This document shows positions 1-6,921 of a stretch of DNA of 15,464 bases, one piece after another. Positions within the stretch are counted from its first letter, which is position 1; every line of letters starts with the position of its first letter. Source of the stretch: CAYGZL01 sp964354345 (GTDB taxonomy: Bacteria; Chloroflexota; Anaerolineae; Anaerolineales; UBA4823). Where the stretch lies: the NCBI GenBank assembly GCA_964354345.1, contig CAYGZL010000070.1, forward strand, positions 1 through 15,464, written 5' to 3'. A program made the position numbers and the translations under genes. The notes beneath the pieces were generated by a model that was not told the origin of the DNA, did no database searches, and saw only the letters and a program-made list of their open reading frames with translations.

Positions 1-2022
1 GTCATCCTGCGCACCGAGCGCCAGCACACTGCCAGGGCGGACGAGCAGCGGCAGGCTGAGGTAGTCGTGCCGGGCGTGCACCCAGCGCGGCCCGTCCACC
101 GTCTCGCCGGTAAAGAAATCAGTCCAGCGACCGGCGGGGACATAGTAGGTCACTTCGCCGGAGGCAGTGAAAACCGGTGCAACCAGCAGCGAGTCGCCCA
201 GCATATACTGGCGGTCGAGTGTCTCGCAGGCCGGGTCGTCGGGAAATTCGAGCAGCATCGGGCGCAGCACCGGCACGCCAGTGCGGTGGGCTTCAATTGC
301 TGCCGCGTACAGGTAAGGCATCAGGCGGCATTTCAGGCGAGTGAACTGGCGCAGTACATTTACAGCTTGCTCGTCGATGGTCCAGGGGACACGGTAGGAG
401 GTGCTGCCGTGCAGGCGGCTGTGCGAGGAGAGCAGACCGAAGGCAATCCAGCGTTTGTAAACCGCCAGGTCGGGCACGCCGGTAAAGCCACCGATGTCGT
501 GGCTCCAGAAACTGAAGCCAGATAAGGCCAAGGAGAGTCCGCCGCGCAGGGTCTCCGCCATGGATGCGAAGGTCGTTTCGCTGTCGCCGCCCCAGTGGAC
601 AGGGAACTGTTGGCTGCCTGTCGTGCCAGAACGGGCAAAGACGGTTGCCTCGCCCACTCCGAAGCGCTCCTGCAGAACTTCGAAGACGGTGCGGTTATAC
701 AGGAAAGTGTAGTAGTTGTGCATGCGCACGGGATCGGCGCCGTTGAAATAGACCGCCTCGGGCGGGATACGCTCGCCGAAGTCGGTCTTGAAGCAGTCCA
801 CGCCCAGGTCGAGCAGGCGGCGCAGCTGACCGGCGTACCAGGCGCGGGCGTCCGGGTTGGTGAAATCAACCACGCCCATGCCGGATTGCCAGTCATCGGT
901 CTGCCAGACCGAGCCGTCAGCGTTACACAGCAGGTAGCCCTGCTGCATGCCCTCGGCGAAGAGTGGGGAACGTTGGGCGATGTAGGGATTGATCCAGACA
1001 CAGATGCGCAGACCGCGCGCTTTCAGACGGCTCAACATGGCAGCCGGATCGGGGAAGGTGCGTGCGTCCCAGGTGAAGTCGCACCAGTTGAACTCGCGCA
1101 TCCAGAAGCAGTCGAAGTGAAAGACATGCAGCGGGATGTCACGTTCGGCCATGCCCTCGATAAAACTGGTGACGGTAGCTTCATCGTAATTGGTGGTGAA
1201 CGAGGTAGACAGCCACAAGCCGAAGGACCAGGCGGGTGGCAGAGCCGGGCGACCGGTCAGGGCGGTGTACTTTTCCAGCACTTCCTTGGGGGTTGGCCCG
1301 TAGATGAGAAAATATTCCAGGCTTTGATCGGCGACCGAGAACTGCACGCGGGCGACCTTCTCGGAGCCGATCTCATAGGAGACCAGACCGGGATGGTTGA
1401 CGAACACGCCATATCCCCGGTTGGTCAGGTAGAAGGGGATGTTCTTGTAGGCCTGTTCGCTGCACGTGCCGCCGTCTTCATTCCACAAGTCAACCACCTG
1501 ACCGTTTTTCACGAAGGGGGTGAAGCGCTCGCCCAGGCCGTAGACGTACTCGCCGACATCCAGCGCCAGTTGTTCGTGGATGTAATGGACGCCCTGCGTA
1601 ATCGCAATACCCATGCCGCCCGGTCCGCTGCTGGTGAGAGGGCGTCCATCGCCCAGGAAATCAAGTCGCCAGTCGCCCTGGCGTGGAATGCGGGCGGAGA
1701 GGCGACCGCTGGTGAACGTTGCTGCCTGCTCATCTACTGCGATCTGCACTGGCGTCTCCGGCTGCTCGTGCAGCTCGAACTGGGGTTCGCGGTCGGGTTG
1801 ACCGCTCCAGTGCGTCAGGCGGACGCGGATCACATCGGGCAAGGGAGAAGCCAGCTCGACCGTCAACAGGGGGATGTTGAGCGTCAAGGAGCGGTCGGTG
1901 ATCCGTTGCGTGGGGGCATAGACCGTCATGCTGTGCGGGGTGGTTTCGATATCATAGGCCTGGGCGGCGTAGTGAGTCTGCACGCCCGGGCGCATGCGCC
2001 AGTAACCGTGGGTGAATTTCAT
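1..2022 (-). CDS. yicI: GH31 alpha-xylosidase, YicI-type (3' end outside window)
   Basis: Glycoside hydrolase family 31 enzyme that releases alpha-xylosyl residues from the non-reducing ends of isoprimeverose-type xyloglucan oligosaccharides, probably in the cytoplasm since no signal peptide is visible. The visible 674 codons align by eye along their whole length with E. coli YicI (772 aa), so about 100 C-terminal residues lie beyond position 1. The nucleophile Asp414 sits in KTDFGERIP and the acid/base Asp480 in HWGGDSE; both lie two residues from their YicI equivalents (416, 482). The blocks FHFDCFWM, WINPYIAQ, FWSHDIGG and LLSSHSRLHGS are also present. The ATG at 2022-2020 has an AGGAG at 2033-2029 (minus strand). 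The gene is transcribed divergently from the zinc-ribbon gene at 2184, with its own predicted promoter. The family is clear; substrate preference is inferred from the YicI signature. Confidence 0.95.
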   Translation of the reverse strand, partial: MKFTHGYWRMRPGVQTHYAAQAYDIETTPHSMTVYAPTQRITDRSLTLNIPLLTVELASPLPDVIRVRLTHWSGQPDREPQFELHEQPETPVQIAVDEQAATFTSGRLSARIPRQGDWRLDFLGDGRPLTSSGPGGMGIAITQGVHYIHEQLALDVGEYVYGLGERFTPFVKNGQVVDLWNEDGGTCSEQAYKNIPFYLTNRGYGVFVNHPGLVSYEIGSEKVARVQFSVADQSLEYFLIYGPTPKEVLEKYTALTGRPALPPAWSFGLWLSTSFTTNYDEATVTSFIEGMAERDIPLHVFHFDCFWMREFNWCDFTWDARTFPDPAAMLSRLKARGLRICVWINPYIAQRSPLFAEGMQQGYLLCNADGSVWQTDDWQSGMGVVDFTNPDARAWYAGQLRRLLDLGVDCFKTDFGERIPPEAVYFNGADPVRMHNYYTFLYNRTVFEVLQERFGVGEATVFARSGTTGSQQFPVHWGGDSETTFASMAETLRGGLSLALSGFSFWSHDIGGFTGVPDLAVYKRWIAFGLLSSHSRLHGSTSYRVPWTIDEQAVNVLRQFTRLKCRLMPYLYAAAIEAHRTGVPVLRPMLLEFPDDPACETLDRQYMLGDSLLVAPVFTASGEVTYYVPAGRWTDFFTGETVDGPRWVHARHDYLSLPLLVRPGSVLALGAQDD

Positions 2023-2087
2023 AAGATGCTCCTATCTGAAGAGAGAAAGGGGAAAAATCATCGTTTACCTTGGGATTTAATGATAGG

Positions 2088-2116
2088 AATATATTACCAC
2101 CAAGTTTTCATGAAAA
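2088..2116 (-). promoter_or_regulatory. predicted sigma70-type promoter of the alpha-xylosidase gene
   Basis: On the minus strand a -35 TTTTCA (2116-2111) is followed after exactly 17 nt by a -10 TATATT (2093-2088), giving a leader of about 60 nt to the ATG at 2022. The -35 hexamer lies inside the palindrome at 2104-2117, so a repressor bound there would block polymerase. The matches are 4/6 and 5/6 by eye. No transcript data exist here. Confidence 0.5.
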
Positions 2117-2117
2117 C
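2104..2117. promoter_or_regulatory. perfect 14-bp palindrome, candidate operator
   Basis: GTTTTCATGAAAAC is its own reverse complement. It lies in the AT-rich intergenic region between two divergent genes, covers the predicted -35 of the alpha-xylosidase promoter and abuts the -35 zone of the opposite promoter. Sugar catabolic genes are commonly controlled by LacI-, ROK- or GntR-type repressors at such sites, but the centre here is CATG, not the CG typical of LacI operators. No regulator gene is visible in the window. The palindrome is certain; the operator role is inferred. Confidence 0.45.
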
Positions 2118-2134
2118 CAATTCACCCCGAAATT

Positions 2135-2143
2135 TGTTATAAT
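2135..2143 (+). promoter_or_regulatory. extended -10 promoter of the zinc-ribbon/HerA cassette
   Basis: TGTTATAAT combines an extended -10 TG with a perfect TATAAT (2138-2143). No good -35 lies 16-18 nt upstream, where the bases are AC/AA-rich and partly inside the palindrome at 2104-2117; an extended -10 can compensate for this. The predicted start near 2150 leaves a leader of about 33 nt carrying AGGAGA (2173-2178) ahead of the ATG at 2184. This is the only strong promoter-like sequence seen for the genes that follow. Confidence 0.55.
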
Positions 2144-2183
2144 AATGCCATCTTACCTTCTTTTAATATAACAGGAGAAACTT

Positions 2184-3245
2184 ATGATTTGCGCAAATTG
2201 TGGACACAACAATCCAGAAGGCTCGTTCTTTTGTATGAAGTGCGGTCATGATCTGGCCGCACCTGCCGCGCCACCTCCAATTGAGGCGCCGCTCCAAACC
2301 GAGGCGCCGGTCGCCTGGACTGCGCCGCCAGGGCCTGTCCCGAGCCAAGTAGCTGGTTCAGGAGCGCCTCCCCGCCCGACTGCCACCCCAATCCCGCAGC
2401 CCTCCCAGACAGCTCCCTCCACCCCGCCCACCCCTCGCCCGGCTCAACCCCAACCTTACACAGCGCCTCCAGCCGCTTATAACCGGCCGGTCAGCAGCTC
2501 TTCCTATCCTCCGGCGATCAGCGATGGCCAGATGGCTGCCATTGGATTCTGGGGACCCTTTGCCGGCTATGGGACTCGCCGGCGCCATATTGGCTGGCTG
2601 CTGGATAACCGCGGTGAGAAGACCGCTGAGTTGATTGAAAAGGTCACCGCGAAATTCAACGAACGTTCGATCCCATCTGCGCAGGTTGAACGCCGGCAGC
2701 TCGTGGGGCGCGGCGTGATCGTCGAGGCTCGACCTTATTTCCTGCTGCGCAAGGGTCTGGTGACGCTCGGGGTGCACATCACCCAATTTGGCAAGGATCT
2801 CTTTATCTCCCTGGCCTCCTACCTGAAACCGCCCATCAGCAATTTCCGGGTCATTCTTTTAGGAATTAGCTTCTTGTTTTTCCTCTACACCACGTTCATT
2901 CTGCCCAATTCGATTACCAATGCTTTGGGCGGATTTGGCGGAGGGTTGTATGGACAATCCAGCGGTGCAGGCAACCTGGGCACTTTGCTGTGTGTGGTGG
3001 GTCCACTTGGAGCACTGAATTCGATTCTGCTCTTTATTTTTATCTTCTACAGCATCTTTAAGTATGTCTCGGAGAAGGATTTGTTGGCTGGCTTGCGAGT
3101 TAAACCGAACGAGTTCAACGAAGACGATCTGATGGCACTGGAGAAAGCTACCGAGCAAACTGTGCGGATTTCCATGGATGAAATCGGGTTGAATCCCAAC
3201 GACCTGAAGCCGGTGGAGATCTCGGAGGGGATGCGGATCATCTGA
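2184..3245 (+). CDS. zinc-ribbon membrane protein of unknown function
   Basis: A 353-aa protein whose function is not recognised. Its N-terminus is a compact zinc ribbon (C3, C6, C17, C20; CxxC-x10-CxxC) of the type common in Chloroflexota. A proline/alanine-rich disordered linker follows to about residue 110, then a soluble domain (about 115-215) containing a charged RRRHIGWLLDNRGEKTAELIEK segment. Two hydrophobic segments follow at about 223-238 and 266-292, the first of them separated from the second by a glycine-rich turn. The acidic C-terminal tail ends near DLKPVEISEGMRII. The ribbon and tail are probably both cytoplasmic. The start is fixed by AGGAGA six nt upstream of the ATG. The next gene follows after 9 nt, so this protein may be the membrane partner of the HerA-type ATPase; that role is inferred from context only. 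Confidence 0.85.
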   Translation: MICANCGHNNPEGSFFCMKCGHDLAAPAAPPPIEAPLQTEAPVAWTAPPGPVPSQVAGSGAPPRPTATPIPQPSQTAPSTPPTPRPAQPQPYTAPPAAYNRPVSSSSYPPAISDGQMAAIGFWGPFAGYGTRRRHIGWLLDNRGEKTAELIEKVTAKFNERSIPSAQVERRQLVGRGVIVEARPYFLLRKGLVTLGVHITQFGKDLFISLASYLKPPISNFRVILLGISFLFFLYTTFILPNSITNALGGFGGGLYGQSSGAGNLGTLLCVVGPLGALNSILLFIFIFYSIFKYVSEKDLLAGLRVKPNEFNEDDLMALEKATEQTVRISMDEIGLNPNDLKPVEISEGMRII

Positions 3246-3254
3246 TCTGCAGCC

Positions 3255-5993
3255 ATGCCTGCTGAGATTACGGTTGCCAGCACCCAGGTGTTAGCCCTGC
3301 GGGAAAGCCAGGCCGAAGCGGCTTATTTTGGCTTTGCGATCCCTTTCCTGCCGGATTTTCTATCCGATCACACCCTCTTAGGTCAGACTCAGAATGAGAA
3401 ATTGGCTGAGGTGTTGGGACGCTTCGAGCGGCTGGTGATTGGTCTGCGTAAGTATCGCGAATCGGCGTTTTCGCTGCGATTTGTGACGCGCCCAGAGGCT
3501 GGCGCAGTGGATGTATATCTGCTCGGACGGGTGCTGACGGCGCCAGGTCAGGCGGCTAACCTGGCTGTCAAAGTCGGCCGGGATCTCAGCGCTCACCTGA
3601 CCAGCTTCGGTCTGTCGAATGTACCTTTGTCGCCAACCTCGACGAAATCCACTGGTTCATTGGTTGCAGCCCGCCTGCCGTTTTCAGGGTTGTACTCGCT
3701 TGTCGAGCTGCGCCAACATGAGGAAGTTCTACCCCTGCTGACAGTGGGCGGGTCAGCCTTTGTGATCTTTCCGTACTGGGGCGCCTCCAGCGCCTGCCTG
3801 GAGCCCTTTGAAACCCTGCTGCGCCAACCCGCGCCGGTCGCATTGAGCATCTATCTCCAGCCGACCGAGCTGGCCCAGCTTGAGCTCTCCGCGTTGGACG
3901 AGGCAGCCTTTAAGGCCCAGACGCTGGCGGATGTGGAGGTGCCATCCGAGAGCAGAACCACGCTGACCCGCCGGCGCGATCCGGCGGCTGAGCTGGTCGG
4001 GCGCATCTATACTGCCTACCGTAAGTCCTTAATCGAGCCGTTCATCGTGGTTGTCCAGGCGGCCAGTCCCGATCCAAATGTGGCCTGGACGGCGGCGCGC
4101 TCCTACGCCTCGGCGGTGATCGCCCGCTCTCAGAGCGGGAATGTGCAGGAGATGGAGCGTGATTTGCCCTCTCAGGTGGATATCCTGGTGCCCGCCTCGA
4201 CGGCGGAGCGCAACGCCGCGCTGTGGACCTTCGAAGGCTTGCTCTGGTCAGCCTGGGGACCTTCCAGCGCCAGCCATGTGGGCAGCCAGAATAAGGAGCG
4301 CCTGCCCTACCTGGCCGGGGCGCGCGGCGCCAGCACAGTCTTCCGCTTCCCGGTCAGCGTGCGCGGCGGCGTACCGGGGATTGCTGTTCGCCAGCCCGCA
4401 CCGGACTTCGAGCCTGGGCCGCGCCCGAACCAGGCGGGCGCCAACGAGGTCGAGTTGGGTGAGTACCCGCGCGGTGGGGTGGTCGTTTTTCCCGTGCAAG
4501 ACCTGAAGCGGCACGGTTTGATCACTGGCTTTACCGGCAGCGGCAAGACCAACACGGTGCTTTACCTGCTCAATCAGGTCTGGCGAGATCACCACATCCC
4601 CTTCCTGGTGATCGAGGCCGCCAAGAAAGAGTACCGCGCCCTGGCGCGCGTGAAAGGTTTTGACGACCTGCTGATCTTCAGCCTGGGAGATGAGGTCACC
4701 GCGCCGTTCCGCCTGAATCCGTTCGAGCTGATGGACGGCGTGCGGGTGGAGGCGCACCTTGGGCGGCTGCAAGCCTGCTTTGATGCGGCTTTACCGCAGT
4801 TTGGCATCCTGCCCTCCATCGTGGCGGAAGCCCTGGAGGAGATTTACAAAGCCAGGGGCTGGAAGCTGACCGATCGAGCAGGTGAGCAGGGCAGGCTGCG
4901 CCTGTTCCCAACCATGCGCGAGATGTTCAACGCTGTGATTCGCGTGGCGACGGAGCGCGGCTACGCCGGGGAGACGCGCGATAACATCCGCGCCGCGGCA
5001 GCCGGACGAATTGGCAGCCTGCTGCGCGGCAGCAAAGGGCGCATGTTTAACGTGCAGCGCTCGTTGCCCGCCGATCTGATCTTCCAGCGCCCGGTGGTAG
5101 TGGAGTTGAACGATCTCAACGAAGACGACAAAGCCCTGACGATGATGTTTCTGCTGATGTGGCTGCGTGAGTACCGCGAGCTGCACCCCTCCAAAGAGCT
5201 GCAGCATGTCACGGTGGTGGAGGAAGCCCACAACGTGGTCAGCAATGTCCAGTCGGTGGGCGCCAGCGAGATTGCCGCTGATACCAAAGCCAAAGCGGTG
5301 GCAGCATTTGCCAACATGCTGGCGGAGGTGCGCGCCTTTGGCGAGGGCATCCTGATCTCTGACCAGTCGCCGGAGAAGCTGGCACCCGATGCCATGCGCA
5401 ACACGAATTTGCAGATTGCCCACCAACTGCGTGACCGGCGTGACCGCGAAGCCATCGCCCGGGCGATGATCATGGATGAAGAGCAGCAGGAGTACCTGGG
5501 CAAGCTTGAAGTGGGACAGGCGGCTTTCTTCCGCACTGGCATCCAGAAAGCCACCTTCATCCAGGTGCGCGAGTTCAAAGACACCGCTGGCTTCGATTAT
5601 CCCCCCTCCGACAGCGAGGTCCAGGCGCGCGCCCGGTCCTTCCAACAGCGCTACCAGGCGGCCTACCTGCCGTTCGATGGCTGCCGGTTTTGCGGCAGTC
5701 CCTGCCAGTATCGCGAGGGCATTGAGCCCTGGTCGCTGGACAAGGAGATCCATGAGCGCCTGCAGCAGGCGTTGCTACGCTTCGATGCCCAGCCCGAGCC
5801 GGAGCACTGGCCGGGACACTGGCGCGCCCTGGCGGGCGTGTGCGCTGAAGTGGGGCAGCAGGCCGGCTACCCAGGCATCATGGATGCGGCCTACTGCTTC
5901 CTGGCGCACGAGATTGACTTTCCATTTACCGAACACATGCGCCGATCCTTTGAACAGGGAGTGCACGAAATCGGCGCACCCAAAGGAGGCTAG
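3255..5993 (+). CDS. HerA/FtsK-superfamily (DUF87-type) ATP-binding protein
   Basis: A 912-aa P-loop ATPase of the HerA/FtsK superfamily, whose members are hexameric motors that pump DNA or protein. Walker A is GFTGSGKT (425-432) and Walker B is the hydrophobic VTVVEEAH (652-659). Between them lies the VIEAAKKEYRAL block typical of DUF87-type proteins; after Walker B come a GILISDQSPEKL stretch and an NTNLQIAHQLRDRRDRE segment, resembling sensor and arginine-finger regions. The first 400 or so residues are a divergent domain with no motif I recognise. The C-terminus adds a cysteine cluster (C810, C813, C817), likely metal-binding, and a helical tail. No NurA nuclease is adjacent, which argues against the archaeal HerA-NurA end-resection pair. 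The ATG lies 9 nt after the previous stop with only a weak Shine-Dalgarno, so translational coupling is likely. Confidence 0.9.
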   Translation: MPAEITVASTQVLALRESQAEAAYFGFAIPFLPDFLSDHTLLGQTQNEKLAEVLGRFERLVIGLRKYRESAFSLRFVTRPEAGAVDVYLLGRVLTAPGQAANLAVKVGRDLSAHLTSFGLSNVPLSPTSTKSTGSLVAARLPFSGLYSLVELRQHEEVLPLLTVGGSAFVIFPYWGASSACLEPFETLLRQPAPVALSIYLQPTELAQLELSALDEAAFKAQTLADVEVPSESRTTLTRRRDPAAELVGRIYTAYRKSLIEPFIVVVQAASPDPNVAWTAARSYASAVIARSQSGNVQEMERDLPSQVDILVPASTAERNAALWTFEGLLWSAWGPSSASHVGSQNKERLPYLAGARGASTVFRFPVSVRGGVPGIAVRQPAPDFEPGPRPNQAGANEVELGEYPRGGVVVFPVQDLKRHGLITGFTGSGKTNTVLYLLNQVWRDHHIPFLVIEAAKKEYRALARVKGFDDLLIFSLGDEVTAPFRLNPFELMDGVRVEAHLGRLQACFDAALPQFGILPSIVAEALEEIYKARGWKLTDRAGEQGRLRLFPTMREMFNAVIRVATERGYAGETRDNIRAAAAGRIGSLLRGSKGRMFNVQRSLPADLIFQRPVVVELNDLNEDDKALTMMFLLMWLREYRELHPSKELQHVTVVEEAHNVVSNVQSVGASEIAADTKAKAVAAFANMLAEVRAFGEGILISDQSPEKLAPDAMRNTNLQIAHQLRDRRDREAIARAMIMDEEQQEYLGKLEVGQAAFFRTGIQKATFIQVREFKDTAGFDYPPSDSEVQARARSFQQRYQAAYLPFDGCRFCGSPCQYREGIEPWSLDKEIHERLQQALLRFDAQPEPEHWPGHWRALAGVCAEVGQQAGYPGIMDAAYCFLAHEIDFPFTEHMRRSFEQGVHEIGAPKGG

Positions 5994-5995
5994 CG

Positions 5996-6142
5996 ATGTA
6001 TTGCATCTTTTGCGGCCAACCGAATCCCGAAAAGGCGCGCTTCTGCAACAACTGCGGGAGGGAGCTGCCGGTGATGGTGGAGACGCTGGAAGAAAATCCT
6101 ACTGCAGAATCGGAATTTGTTGAACAACCTCTCAAAATATGA
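5996..6142 (+). CDS. 48-aa stand-alone zinc-ribbon miniprotein
   Basis: A 48-residue protein beginning MYCIFCGQPNPEKARFC. The cysteines C3, C6, C17 and C20 repeat exactly the spacing of the zinc ribbon opening the protein at 2184, including the shared NPE and the FCxxCGxxL ending. The remaining 25 or so residues are an acidic tail with no domain. An excellent AAGGAGG (5983-5989) overlaps the end of the ATPase gene and sits six nt before the ATG, so active translation is likely. The stop overlaps the next start as ATGA (6139-6142), the classic signature of coupled translation. It may be an adaptor or subunit working with the ATPase and the ribbon membrane protein; that is inference. It is short enough to be missed by automated callers. 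Confidence 0.85.
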   Translation: MYCIFCGQPNPEKARFCNNCGRELPVMVETLEENPTAESEFVEQPLKI

Positions 6143-6738
6143 GCGACTATAAATCCGACTCCCAACCAGACATGCAGAAATATCCCTCGCCTGATGTGGG
6201 CGAGATCAAACCTGAAACCAAACCGGAAACGACCAGTCCTGCCCGGTCCGAAACGGGCTTATCGCCGCGCGGTGTGGCTGCCATGCAGAACCAACCCGAA
6301 ACCAGTGAGGTGAAAAAGCCTGAGACGCCGGATAAATCCTTCCAGGACACGCAGGGACGCGATATCACCCTGCGCGATTACCCTTCCGGCGACACACATT
6401 ACATCCGCGCATTCGATGCGGCCAAAACCAGCCAGCCTCCCGATCAGATCACCTATGGCGATGCCGGTCGCATGAACCTGCGTATGGAGAAGGATGCCTC
6501 CGGCAAGGTAGAGAGGGCGAAAGCCCAGGATATTGAAACGATGCCAACCTATCGAAACTCAGGGATCGGCAGCAAGATGCTGGAGATGGGCGAGGGAATT
6601 GCTCGCAAGAATAACGCCCGCGAGATCTACGGGCTGGCGCCGGACGACAAAGTCACCCAGGAATGGTATCAAAAGCGGGGCTATCGCTTCCGTGATACCG
6701 ATCAAGGCAAGCAGGTTTTTAAGATTTTAACTCCCTGA
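6139..6738 (+). CDS. GNAT-fold acetyltransferase-like protein with disordered N-terminus and shared SPRG motif
   Basis: A 199-aa protein. Residues 1-75 are polar, proline/glutamate-rich and probably disordered, with the motif LSPRGVAAMQ at 41-50 that recurs in the next two genes. Residues from about 80 to 195 look like a compact GNAT N-acetyltransferase domain. The acetyl-CoA pyrophosphate loop (R/QxxGxG/A) is RNSGIG (139-144), followed by the usual amphipathic helix and a C-terminal EWYQKRGYRF strand pair seen in many GNATs. The substrate is unknown. GNAT domains occur both as housekeeping enzymes and as toxins acetylating tRNA, but nothing here identifies a target. The start overlaps the preceding stop by four bases (ATGA). 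The GNAT call rests on motif A and fold pattern, read by eye. Confidence 0.75.
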   Translation: MSDYKSDSQPDMQKYPSPDVGEIKPETKPETTSPARSETGLSPRGVAAMQNQPETSEVKKPETPDKSFQDTQGRDITLRDYPSGDTHYIRAFDAAKTSQPPDQITYGDAGRMNLRMEKDASGKVERAKAQDIETMPTYRNSGIGSKMLEMGEGIARKNNAREIYGLAPDDKVTQEWYQKRGYRFRDTDQGKQVFKILTP

Positions 6739-6747
6739 AGAGATGAC

Positions 6748-6918
6748 ATGTTAGAAAAAGCAGCTACCGATGCCGCCGTCACAGGCATCAAAACAGTTGA
6801 AAAAGGCTTGCGCGCCGTCTGGTCGATGATGGACGCCGCCAGCGAAAAGAAATCGCCCAGCCAGGTCTTAAGTCCCCAGGGTATCCAGGCCATCCAGGGC
6901 AATCCTCCAGGTTCATAG
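6748..6918 (+). CDS. 56-aa peptide carrying the shared SPQG motif
   Basis: A small ORF filling the gap between the GNAT and peptidase genes. It starts at an ATG 9 nt after the previous stop and ends 3 nt before the next ATG. Residues 1-35 form a predicted amphipathic helix (MLEKAATDAAVTGIKTVEKG, then LRAVWSMMDAA). The C-terminal third is LSPQGIQAIQG (41-51) plus a short proline tail. That motif matches the GNAT protein, where it also begins at residue 41, and the peptidase-like protein (23-33). The Shine-Dalgarno is weak (GAAGAGA), so coupling is likely. No known family is recognised. Tight packing and the conserved motif make it very likely a real gene; it could be a minimal cargo, chaperone or pilot for the system, which is inference. 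Confidence 0.72.
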   Translation: MLEKAATDAAVTGIKTVEKGLRAVWSMMDAASEKKSPSQVLSPQGIQAIQGNPPGS

Positions 6919-6921
6919 CCC

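Noticed and set aside
595..2142. 515-codon plus-strand open frame
   Set aside because: It lies antisense to the GH31 gene, whose minus-strand frame matches YicI along its full length; the plus frame has no motif and no ribosome site.
4791..5753. 320-codon minus-strand open frame
   Set aside because: Antisense shadow of the ATPase gene, a GC-rich frame-bias effect; the product is histidine/leucine-rich without domain.
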